A stretch of 49,635 bases of DNA from Patescibacteria group bacterium (lineage in GTDB: Bacteria > Patescibacteriota > Patescibacteriia > UBA9934 > GWF2-40-263), in the NCBI GenBank assembly GCA_018814025.1, contig JAHJAM010000014.1, forward strand, positions 1 to 49,635, written 5' to 3'. Below, piece after piece: positions 43,952 to 49,635 of this stretch (position 1 is its first letter; each line of letters starts with the position of its first letter). Under the pieces are notes generated by a model. It worked only from the letters and a program-made list of their open reading frames with translations, searched no databases and had not been told where the DNA came from. The position numbers were made by a program, and so were the translations under genes.

Positions 43952-43980
43952 TTGACAAAAACCGTCTGAAATCTTAATAT
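43952..43980 (+). promoter_or_regulatory. rplU promoter
   Basis: TTGACA, 17-bp spacer, TAATAT. The leader is about 80 nt and contains a CTTCA...TGAAG hairpin with flanking CCC/GGGG. This could be an autoregulatory site for L21, but that is not established. Confidence 0.75.
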
Positions 43981-44068
43981 ACCCGCACCTTAAATCTAAT
44001 CGCTGGCAGACCCGCTTGCCCTTCATGGCTTTAGTGAAGAAGGGGAGATGTGGCAGCCGCAGATAAAT

Positions 44069-44383
44069 ATGATTGCAGTAATTCAAACCGGCGGTAAGCA
44101 ATATACCGTCAAAGAGGGATTGAAACTTCAGATCGAAAAACTTGATCTTGAAGCCGATCAGTCCATCACCTTCAACCCTTTGTTGATTGCTGACGAACAG
44201 GGTCAAGAGGTCAAAGTCGGCACTCCCGAAGTCGCGGGCGCCAAAGTCACGGCCAAAGTTCTCGAACAGGGCCGCGATGAAAAAGTCTCAGTCATCAAAT
44301 ATAAGCGCAAGGTTCGCTACCGCCGCAACGTCGGCCACCGCCAACCTTTCACTCTCATCCAAATCGAAAAAATCACGGCTTAA
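44069..44383 (+). CDS. rplU: 50S ribosomal protein bL21
   Basis: A 104-residue ribosomal protein of normal length. It begins MIAVIQTGGKQYTVKEG, the family signature, and ends with KVSVIKYKRKVRYRRNVGHRQPFTLIQIEKI. ATG 44069 was chosen because L21 proteins start with M-Y/I-A-V/I-I-x-TGGKQ. The usual partner rpmA (L27) does not follow; a terminator is placed after rplU, so it is a single-gene unit here. Confidence 0.96.
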   Translation: MIAVIQTGGKQYTVKEGLKLQIEKLDLEADQSITFNPLLIADEQGQEVKVGTPEVAGAKVTAKVLEQGRDEKVSVIKYKRKVRYRRNVGHRQPFTLIQIEKITA

Positions 44384-44390
44384 CCGCTGC

Positions 44391-44426
44391 AAAACCGGAC
44401 TTCATCAAAGCAGTCCGGTTTTGAAT
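44391..44426 (+). terminator. rplU terminator
   Basis: AAAACCGGACT...AGTCCGGTTTT hairpin. Confidence 0.85.
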
Positions 44427-44434
44427 TTTGATAG

Positions 44435-44511
44435 AAAAAACCCGCAGCAAGCTACGGGTAAGGAGAAAAGACCGGGTGCCTCTGGGCCCGCGGCCCAGGG
44501 GTCTTTGGTCT
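44435..44511 (-). ncRNA. Candidate small RNA B
   Basis: On the minus strand an extended -10 (TGA-TATAAT, 44518..44523 plus upstream TGA) predicts a start at A 44511. The RNA opens with AGACC, which pairs with GGTCT (44469..44473), enclosing CTGGGCC-gcg-GGCCCAG. A single-stranded TTTTCTCCTTA follows, complementary to a Shine-Dalgarno core. It ends in ACCCG-t-AGC-tt-GCT-g-CGGGT and TTTTTT. No coding frame fits. About 77 nt. Confidence 0.6.
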
Positions 44512-44517
44512 GAAAAA

Positions 44518-44526
44518 ATTATATCA
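44518..44526 (-). promoter_or_regulatory. Promoter of small RNA B
   Basis: Minus-strand TATAAT (44518..44523) preceded by TGA, an extended -10. The -35 region (TTAGCA, 17 bp away) is weak. Confidence 0.6.
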
Positions 44527-44615
44527 TTTTTCGATTTGCTTGCTAAGTGGTTTGGCGGCTTTGGATGTGGATAATCATCGACAACGAAGTCAGATCCAAT
44601 AAAAATATCCCTGCC

Positions 44616-44720
44616 AAAAGAAAAAGCCCACGGCTATGTGATTGCTCCAGGGGGGGTAGAGCAGAGCACACTTGCCGTGGGCAGGGGAAAGGCGGCTCAC
44701 GCGAATAAGCCACCTTCTGC
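44616..44720 (-). ncRNA. Candidate small RNA A downstream of recR
   Basis: From a consensus promoter the RNA would begin near GGCAGAAGG and fold AAGGTGGC...GCCGCCTT, then a long hairpin with GCCCACGGC/GCCGTGGGC at its base, TGCTC/GAGCA near the tip and a C-rich loop (TACCCCCCCTG), followed by TTTTTCTTTT. Alternative pairings exist: GGCAG, CCCTGCC and a downstream GGCAGGG can interchange. It is not SRP RNA, since the GGAAGCAGC signature is absent. About 100 nt. Confidence 0.6.
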
Positions 44721-44724
44721 CTCA

Positions 44725-44752
44725 ATCATATGCAATCGTGGATTCTTGTCAA
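44725..44752 (-). promoter_or_regulatory. Promoter of small RNA A
   Basis: Minus-strand TTGACA (44747..44752), 16-bp spacer, TATGAT (44725..44730). The -35 box overlaps the recR stop codon. Confidence 0.7.
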
Positions 44753-45351
44753 GCCTCGCGCCGACCTTTCAGCGCGTCGCCCAGCGTCACTTCATCCGCA
44801 TACTCCAGGCTGGCGCCCGTGGGCAAACCCCTGGCTAAACGAGTGATTTTCAGGGGGAATTCCGCTAATTGTTGGGCTAAATACATCATGGTGGTTTCGC
44901 CGTGCACATCCGGCGAAAAAGCCAGGATAATTTCCTTGATTTGAGGATTCGCTCGTAAACGCGCGACTAGTTCTTGAATCTTTAAGACTTCCGGGGTCAT
45001 GCCCTCAATCGGATTCAAAGTGCCGCCCAAGACATGATACAAGCCCGGGTATATGTCCGTGGCTTCGATGGTCGCAATATCGCGCGACTCCTCGATCACG
45101 CACAACAGATTTTGGTCGCGCTTGGCATCCTGGCAAATCTCACACCGCTCATATTCCGTATAGGCGAAGCATTGGTTGCATACTTTTACCTTATCGCCCA
45201 AGTCCGTGATCATCTTAGCCATCATCTGCAAATCCGCTTTTGGCTGTTTGAGCAAAAAGAAAACATAGCGCAGGGCCGTCTTGGGTCCTACGCCAGGTAA
45301 TCGGGAAAGCGCCGCGGTCGCGTTTTGAATTGCCTCGGGAAATCTGCGCAT
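44749..45351 (-). CDS. recR: Recombination protein RecR
   Basis: A 200-residue recombination mediator working with RecO and RecF. It has a helix-hairpin-helix (LSRLPGVGPKTALRYVFFLL), the four-cysteine zinc finger CNQCFAYTEYERCEIC, and a Toprim domain (LLCVIEESRDIATIE, IILAFSPDVHGETTMMYLA). The RecR C-terminal segment ITRLARGLPTGASLEYADEVTLGDALKGR is complete. It is 1 nt from ybaB, and both are read on the minus strand after dnaB, the common dnaX/ybaB/recR-type arrangement without dnaX here. Confidence 0.96.
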   Translation of the reverse strand: MRRFPEAIQNATAALSRLPGVGPKTALRYVFFLLKQPKADLQMMAKMITDLGDKVKVCNQCFAYTEYERCEICQDAKRDQNLLCVIEESRDIATIEATDIYPGLYHVLGGTLNPIEGMTPEVLKIQELVARLRANPQIKEIILAFSPDVHGETTMMYLAQQLAEFPLKITRLARGLPTGASLEYADEVTLGDALKGRREA

Positions 45352-45352
45352 G

Positions 45353-45655
45353 TTACATGCCTAAATTTTTCATGAGATCCTGCAAGCCGCCCATCTCCTT
45401 CATTTTGCCAGCCATGTCTTTTTGAATCTTTTTTAAAGCATCGTTCGTCGCTTCTTTCACGGCTTCCTGTAATTTTTCCTTGTTGCCCACCAGCTCATCG
45501 TCGATTTCCACGCCCAAGATTTTTTGATTGCCGTTCACTCGCACTTTGACCTTGCCCCAAGCGCCCGTGCCCTCAGCCGTGATCAAGTCCAATTCATTTT
45601 GCATTTTTTTAGCCTGAGTTCTCAGATCTTTAACCGCTTTGATCTTGTTAAACAT
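45353..45655 (-). CDS. ybaB: YbaB/EbfC nucleoid-associated protein
   Basis: A 100-residue protein, MFNKIKAVKDLRTQAKKMQNELDLITAEGTGAWGKVKVRVNGNQKILGVEIDD onward, with the coiled N-terminal helix, the central beta strands and the C-terminal helix of the YbaB/EbfC family. These are dimeric DNA-binding proteins almost always placed next to recR, as here. Confidence 0.92.
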   Translation of the reverse strand: MFNKIKAVKDLRTQAKKMQNELDLITAEGTGAWGKVKVRVNGNQKILGVEIDDELVGNKEKLQEAVKEATNDALKKIQKDMAGKMKEMGGLQDLMKNLGM

Positions 45656-45691
45656 AGTATTTGATTGAAGATTTATCGTGCCTCGAGTTTA

Positions 45692-47200
45692 TCATTGATT
45701 ATCCGAATCGTTAACAGCCGGGTAACCGCCCGGGTTTTCATCCAGAGGCGGGGGCGGGATATCCATGGGCGGAGCCGGACGCCCGCCGCCCATGGGCGGC
45801 GGCACGGTCGGCGGCGCGTCAATCGTGTGCGCGGTTGGTCCGGTATCCCGGCGTCTTTCCAAATTCTTGAAAGAAGTTCGTTTTTCATCGAAAAACAATC
45901 GCACCATGCCGGTCGGGCCGTTGCGATGCTTGGCCACGTGGATTTCCGCCATGCTTCGCTCTTCCGGCGCCAAATCCTCGGGCCGATAGTTGCGATCCGC
46001 GGCTTTGCGGTAAATGAACATCACCACGTCCGCGTCCTGTTCGATGGATCCGGAATCGCGCAAGTGCGCCAGGCGCGGGATTGCGGGTTTGTTCATTTCC
46101 ACGGCCCGGGACAACTGAGCCAGGGCTAAAACCGGTACGTTTAATTCGCGCGCGATTGATTTTAAGCCGCGGGAGATTTCCGAAACTTCTTGCACGCGAT
46201 TGTCCGAACCGCTTTTGCTTCGGCCTTCCATCAGCTGCAAGTAATCGATGATAATCAAGTCTAATCCGTGTTCGGATTTCATGCGCCGGGCTTTGGTGCG
46301 CAATTCCATCACGTTTAAAGTCGGGCTGTCATCGATAAAAATCGGCGCTTCGCTCAACACACCCAAAGCATTGCCGATGCGCGGAAAATCATCATCCCGA
46401 TCGCTCAGCCGGCCCGTGCGCAGCTTCCACAAATCAACGTTGGCTTCCGCGCAGATCATCCTATCCACCAATTGTTCTTTGCTCATTTCCAATGAAAACA
46501 AGCCCACCGTGGCTTTGCCTTTCAGCGCCACGTAGCGCGCCATATCCAAAGCCAAAGAGGTTTTTCCCAAAGACGGCCGCGCCGCCAAAATCAGCAAATC
46601 AGATTTCTGCAAGCCGGCCAGCAAATCATCCAGCTCGTGCAAGCCCGTGGGAATGCCGCGCATCTTGCCCTTTTCTCGGTGCAGTTCGTCAATCCGGTCA
46701 AACGCATCGGACAAAACCGTGCGAATGTCCGTGAAAGAATTTTTTAAAAACTTTTGCGAAACATTGAAGAGCGTCCGTTCCGCTTCATCCAAAGTATTTT
46801 CAATATCGTCTTCTTCGTTATAACCCAAACGGATAATGCTGCTGGCCGCGTCCAACAGCCGGCGCAAAGTGGCTTTTTTCTGAATGATATTTGCGTAATT
46901 GACGATGTGGGCCGAAGTCGGGACCGCGTTGGACAGCTCGGCCAAATAAGCCCGGCCGCCCACCCGCTGCAGCAATTCTTTTTCTTCCAAGCGGTTGCCC
47001 AAAGTCAGCAAGTCAATCGGGTCATGCCGGTCGTACAATTCCTGCATGCACTCGTAAATCAAGCGGTTCGAGTCTTTATAAAAATCATCCGGCCTGACTT
47101 TATCCGCAATTTTCATCATCGAGTCCTGATCAATCATAATGCTGCCCAGCAATGATTGCTCGGTCTCGAGGCTTTGCGGCGGGATGCGTTGTTTCTCCAT
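45692..47200 (-). CDS. dnaB: Replicative DNA helicase DnaB
   Basis: A 502-residue hexameric helicase that unwinds the replication fork. The N-terminal domain begins RIPPQSLETEQSLLGSIMID. The RecA-like domain contains GIPTGLHELDDLLAGLQKSDLLILAARPSLGKTSLALD (Walker A ARPSLGKT), DLIIIDYLQLMEG (Walker B) and VLALAQLSRAVE with FIYRKAAD. A proline-rich tail (PPPMGGGRPAPPMDIPPPPLDENPGG) extends beyond the usual end. No intein is present. The gene lies 36 nt upstream of ybaB on the same strand. Confidence 0.96.
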   Translation of the reverse strand: MEKQRIPPQSLETEQSLLGSIMIDQDSMMKIADKVRPDDFYKDSNRLIYECMQELYDRHDPIDLLTLGNRLEEKELLQRVGGRAYLAELSNAVPTSAHIVNYANIIQKKATLRRLLDAASSIIRLGYNEEDDIENTLDEAERTLFNVSQKFLKNSFTDIRTVLSDAFDRIDELHREKGKMRGIPTGLHELDDLLAGLQKSDLLILAARPSLGKTSLALDMARYVALKGKATVGLFSLEMSKEQLVDRMICAEANVDLWKLRTGRLSDRDDDFPRIGNALGVLSEAPIFIDDSPTLNVMELRTKARRMKSEHGLDLIIIDYLQLMEGRSKSGSDNRVQEVSEISRGLKSIARELNVPVLALAQLSRAVEMNKPAIPRLAHLRDSGSIEQDADVVMFIYRKAADRNYRPEDLAPEERSMAEIHVAKHRNGPTGMVRLFFDEKRTSFKNLERRRDTGPTAHTIDAPPTVPPPMGGGRPAPPMDIPPPPLDENPGGYPAVNDSDNQ

Positions 47201-47250
47201 AGCTCCTGCATCTTACAAGGGGCGGGCCACTCGATCAAGGAAAATTGTGC

Positions 47251-47289
47251 TATAATTGTGGGGAATTAGTGGATAACTTCAGGAGGAAC
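47251..47289 (+). promoter_or_regulatory. Promoter and ribosome binding site of the permease gene
   Basis: TATAAT (47251..47256) gives a leader of about 27 nt ending with AGGAGG (47281..47286) before ATG 47290. A TTG codon at 47245 in the same frame would start before the -10 box, so it was rejected. Confidence 0.65.
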
Positions 47290-48432
47290 ATGGTTCATCC
47301 CAATGTAAAATTTTTGCGAGCTATCGGCACCCTGATCGGCGGCATGGTCGGGGTCGGTGTTTTTGGCTTGCCTTACGCCTTTGCCCAGAGCGGCTACATT
47401 ATCGGCGCTCTGGTTTTTGTAGTTTTAGCCGCCTTAATCAGCATTTTGATGATGATGTACGGTGAGCTGGTCTCCCGGGCTCATGATCACCACCGTTTGG
47501 TCGGCCATGTGAAAAACTATTTGGGCCCGCGCTGGGGCTGGGTTACGGCCGTCACGCACACGGTCGGGCTTTGGGGCGCCATGCTGGCTTACATTATCGT
47601 GGGCGGCCATTTCTTATATTTACTCTTCGGTTCAGTCTTCGGCGGCCCCGAGGTCGTTTATTCATTGATCATGGCCGTGGCCGCATCGGCCTTAATTTAC
47701 CGCGGCTTGAAGTTCGTGGCCAGCCTCGAAGTCTTCGTAATTTCCGCTTTGATCTTTCTGTTTTTAGTGGTCATTATTTTAGGCTTGGGTCATTTGCGCG
47801 TCGATCATTTGCTTTCGATTCATCCCGGCAATATTTTTGTGCCGTACGGCGTGATTCTCTTTGCTTTCGGCGGTTTGGGCGTGATTCCGGAGATGAAAGA
47901 ACTGTTAAGCCGCCAGCCCAAGCGCCTGCCTCAAGCTTTGATCATCGGCTTGATCGTCACCGGCGTCTTGTATTTGTTATTTTCTTTCGCTGTGGTCGGC
48001 ACCACTGGCCCGGCCACCACCTCCATGGCCCTGACCGGCCTAATTCCGATTTTCGGTTCCGGTTTTGGCTTAGTGGCGGCTTTGCTGGGCTCCTTAACCA
48101 TTCTTTCTATCTTCACGATTTTAGGTATCGAATTGCTGAACATGCTCAAGTATGATTTTCGTCTTGAACATCGGCGAGCCTGGGCCATGGCGGTGGTCGT
48201 GCCTTTGCTCCTGTTTATCATGGGCCTTCGGGAATTTATCGATTTGATTAGCTTCATCGGATCAGTTTTTGGCGCTACCCTGGGGATTATCGTGGTGCTG
48301 GCCTATGAAAAGATGAAGCAGCAGGCCGGCCGGAGCTATCGAGGTTTGAACATTCCCACTCCCGTCAGTGTGGTGATTATTATCATCTTTGTGTTTGGCG
48401 CGTTCTTGGAAATCGGTTCTCGCTTAAATTAA
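47290..48432 (+). CDS. Aromatic amino acid/APC-type permease
   Basis: A 380-residue transporter with 11 membrane helices. The opening FLRAIGTLIGGMVGVGVFGLPYAFAQSGY is the substrate-binding unwound helix typical of the hydroxy/aromatic amino acid permease (HAAAP, Tyr/Trp-type) branch of the APC superfamily. ILFAFGGLGVIPEMKELL is the second conserved region of that branch. It probably imports an amino acid, the specificity being open. Start ATG 47290 was fixed by AGGAGG. It has its own promoter and terminator. Confidence 0.85.
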   Translation: MVHPNVKFLRAIGTLIGGMVGVGVFGLPYAFAQSGYIIGALVFVVLAALISILMMMYGELVSRAHDHHRLVGHVKNYLGPRWGWVTAVTHTVGLWGAMLAYIIVGGHFLYLLFGSVFGGPEVVYSLIMAVAASALIYRGLKFVASLEVFVISALIFLFLVVIILGLGHLRVDHLLSIHPGNIFVPYGVILFAFGGLGVIPEMKELLSRQPKRLPQALIIGLIVTGVLYLLFSFAVVGTTGPATTSMALTGLIPIFGSGFGLVAALLGSLTILSIFTILGIELLNMLKYDFRLEHRRAWAMAVVVPLLLFIMGLREFIDLISFIGSVFGATLGIIVVLAYEKMKQQAGRSYRGLNIPTPVSVVIIIIFVFGAFLEIGSRLN

Positions 48433-48461
48433 AAAACACCCGGTTCAAACCGGGTGTTTTT
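48431..48461. terminator. Bidirectional terminator between the permease gene and folD
   Basis: AAAACACCCGGTT-ca-AACCGGGTGTTTT with A and T runs. Confidence 0.9.
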
Positions 48462-49287
48462 ATTTTTGCAAGTCCCAGGCCTTGGTGATGTTGACGAGCA
48501 GCATGGCGACCGTCATGGGACCCACGCCCCCGGGCACGGGCGTGATCCAGCTGGCCGCTTCGGCCGCGGATTCTTGATCCACATCGCCGATGGTTCGTTC
48601 CGCGATTTTATTCGTGCCCACATCCAGCACGATGGCTTTATTTTTGATCATCTCGCCGTTGATCAGGTGCGGCCGGCCCACGGCCACGATCAAGATGTCG
48701 CCCTGTTGAGTTTTTTCTTTCAAATGCGGATCGTCCGGGCTCACCACTTCGCTCGCCACGCCCTGCTCGGCTAACAAGATTTCCAAAGGTTCGGCAAATC
48801 GCTCGCCGCTGACCAAAACTGCTTGCTTGCCCCGCAGTTCTTCATTGGTTGCGGTGATTAGCTTCATAATTCCCAAAGCCGTGGCCGAAACCAGAGTTGG
48901 GTGGTCATTTTTGAGATTTTCCAGGTTGGCCGGATGAAAACCGTCCACGTCTTTCTTAGGATCGATGGCCAAAACCACCCGATCCGCGTTTTGCGAGGGT
49001 AAGGGCAGCTGAACTAAAATGCCCGTGACTTCGGTGCGCGCGTTCAGTTCCTGAATTTTGCTCACGATTTCCGGTTCGGACGCATCCGCCGGATAGAGAA
49101 ATAATTCGAAACCAATCCCGGCCTCTTCGCACGCGCGCTGCTTCAAGCCCACGTATAAATGAGAGGCTTCATCATCGCCCACTAAAATCACGGCCAGTTT
49201 GGGTTTAATTGGCATTTGCTCCACGCGCTCGCGGATTTTCTCTCTAATGTCTCTGGCGATTTCTCGCCCGTTGATGATCTGGACCAT
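48460..49287 (-). CDS. folD: FolD-like methylene-THF dehydrogenase/cyclohydrolase, diverged
   Basis: A 275-residue protein clearly in the FolD family. The catalytic region AVILVGDDEASHLYVGLKQRACEEAGI has the conserved YVxxK lysine, and ILVQLPLP, DPKKDVDGFHPAN and TPVPGGVGPMTVAMLL are intact. The substrate loop usually reading PCTP is LVSATALG, and the NADP-loop GRSxxVGxP is replaced by SGERFAEPL, so dehydrogenase activity may be altered. ATG 49287 gives the usual N-terminus (MVQIINGREIA); the reading frame remains open upstream. It is close to glyA, also in one-carbon metabolism, but a terminator lies between them. Confidence 0.85.
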   Translation of the reverse strand: MVQIINGREIARDIREKIRERVEQMPIKPKLAVILVGDDEASHLYVGLKQRACEEAGIGFELFLYPADASEPEIVSKIQELNARTEVTGILVQLPLPSQNADRVVLAIDPKKDVDGFHPANLENLKNDHPTLVSATALGIMKLITATNEELRGKQAVLVSGERFAEPLEILLAEQGVASEVVSPDDPHLKEKTQQGDILIVAVGRPHLINGEMIKNKAIVLDVGTNKIAERTIGDVDQESAAEAASWITPVPGGVGPMTVAMLLVNITKAWDLQK

Positions 49288-49324
49288 AAAATTGAATACC
49301 GCCCACCATAACACAAATAATCTA

Positions 49325-49350
49325 AAAACGGAAGGGTTCACCTTCCGTTT
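49325..49350 (-). terminator. glyA terminator
   Basis: AAACGGAAGG-tgaac-CCTTCCGTTT hairpin on the minus strand, 6 nt after the glyA stop codon. Confidence 0.8.
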
Positions 49351-49355
49351 CGCCG

Positions 49356-49635
49356 CTAATATTGCAAATCCGGATACAGAGGAAACTTCGAAGCCATTTC
49401 TTTTACTCGATTTTTAATCTCTGACAATTTCGCTTCATCTTCATGATTCGCAATTGCTTGATCGATCCAGGCCACAATCTGTTTCATTTCCGTTTCTTTC
49501 AAGCCGCGGGTGGTAATGGCCGGCGTCCCCAAGCGAATGCCTGACGGATCCATGGGTTTGCGCGGATCATCCGGAATCATATTTTTGTTCACGGTCATGC
49601 CGGCCTTATCCAAAGCCGCTTCCGCTTGCGCTCCG
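49356..49635 (-). CDS. glyA: Serine hydroxymethyltransferase, C-terminal part
   Basis: The frame continues past the window end, so only about 92 C-terminal residues are seen. AEAALDKAGMTVNKNMIPDDPRKPMDPSGIRLGTPAITTRGLKETEM is the conserved SHMT region with the carboxylate-binding arginine (SGIRLGTPA). The C-terminal helix ends FPLYPDLQY. The enzyme moves a one-carbon unit from serine to tetrahydrofolate, which FolD (next gene) then interconverts. Confidence 0.93.
   Translation of the reverse strand, partial: GAQAEAALDKAGMTVNKNMIPDDPRKPMDPSGIRLGTPAITTRGLKETEMKQIVAWIDQAIANHEDEAKLSEIKNRVKEMASKFPLYPDLQY

Noticed and set aside
43981-44068. L21 autoregulatory leader before rplU
   Set aside because: A hairpin is present, but I cannot match a defined r-protein leader family, so it is only mentioned under the promoter.
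44616-44720. SRP (4.5S) RNA, expected near recR/ybaB in many bacteria
   Set aside because: The GGAAGCAGC apical signature and the single long rod are absent.
45665-46129. 154-codon open frame antisense to dnaB
   Set aside because: dnaB motifs are complete on the minus strand and the antisense frame has no initiation signals.

Overview
The window looks like a chromosomal segment of a Candidate Phyla Radiation (Patescibacteria, probably Parcubacteria-type) bacterium. This is inferred from gene content (short HrcA, DUF5679 zinc ribbon, membrane-tethered ClpC-like AAA+, stand-alone PaaX/Cas2-like proteins, B12-dependent ribonucleotide reductase with only a terminal cobalamin enzyme) and from the many small unassigned membrane proteins. 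There is no rRNA to place it further. TGA behaves as a stop codon throughout, so the code is standard. Coding density is high and most genes are on the + strand.

Layout. 1-5.9 kb: rpmB (-) with a MITE-like insertion at its start codon, a 53-aa membrane peptide, a YgjP-type metalloprotease, a LOG nucleosidase, a GT-B glycosyltransferase, a 10-TM histidine kinase and a DUF5679 zinc ribbon. 5.9-10.5 kb: a membrane protein, an anchored clan GH-A glycosidase-like protein, a flavin disulfide reductase and a DEDDy exonuclease. 10.5-15.2 kb: nrdJ behind two NrdR boxes and a leader terminator, then a palindrome-flanked PaaX/Cas2-like cassette, then the cobalamin adenosyltransferase that would supply NrdJ. 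15.3-22.1 kb: tRNA-Pro, a methyltransferase, an orphan (-) gene, an acidic protein, an anchored calcium-repeat protein, a class B PBP and MurF. 22.1-26.2 kb: a second PaaX/Cas2-like cassette with different palindromes, doxX, recQ, and tRNA-Glu with two extra copies of its 5' end. 26.2-30.5 kb: orphan membrane proteins, a CPA2 antiporter and a possible PPM-like protein. 30.5-35.4 kb: the heat-shock cluster CIRCE-hrcA-grpE-dnaK-x-dnaJ. 35.4-43.9 kb: three orphan (-) genes, tgt, and an operon of membrane protein, ClpC-like AAA+, WecA/MraY-like transferase, DUF192 protein and half-size MFS protein. 43.9-49.6 kb: rplU, two candidate small RNAs, recR, ybaB and dnaB (-), an amino-acid permease, folD and the 3' part of glyA (-).

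How the parts fit. NrdJ plus CobA form a B12-dependent dNTP supply line with no B12 synthesis genes nearby, so corrinoid salvage is inferred. PBP2, MurF, the lipid-linked sugar transferase, the LOG-adjacent glycosyltransferase and the glycosidase are envelope functions. RecR, YbaB, DnaB and RecQ handle DNA. FolD and GlyA are one-carbon metabolism.

The most unusual material is regulatory or mobile. (1) Two PaaX/Cas2-like genes are each enclosed by their own pair of palindromes; in the second pair the arms differ but compensate base for base. (2) A 150-bp MITE-like element with 20-bp perfect inverted repeats and a CATA duplication sits at the rpmB start codon. (3) Two promoter-to-terminator RNA units lie downstream of recR. 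(4) A 109-bp tandem unit repeats the 5' end of tRNA-Glu. (5) There are two styles of translation start: core genes with a -10 box 6-9 nt before ATG (leaderless), and orphan genes with long leaders and strong Shine-Dalgarno (SD) sequences.
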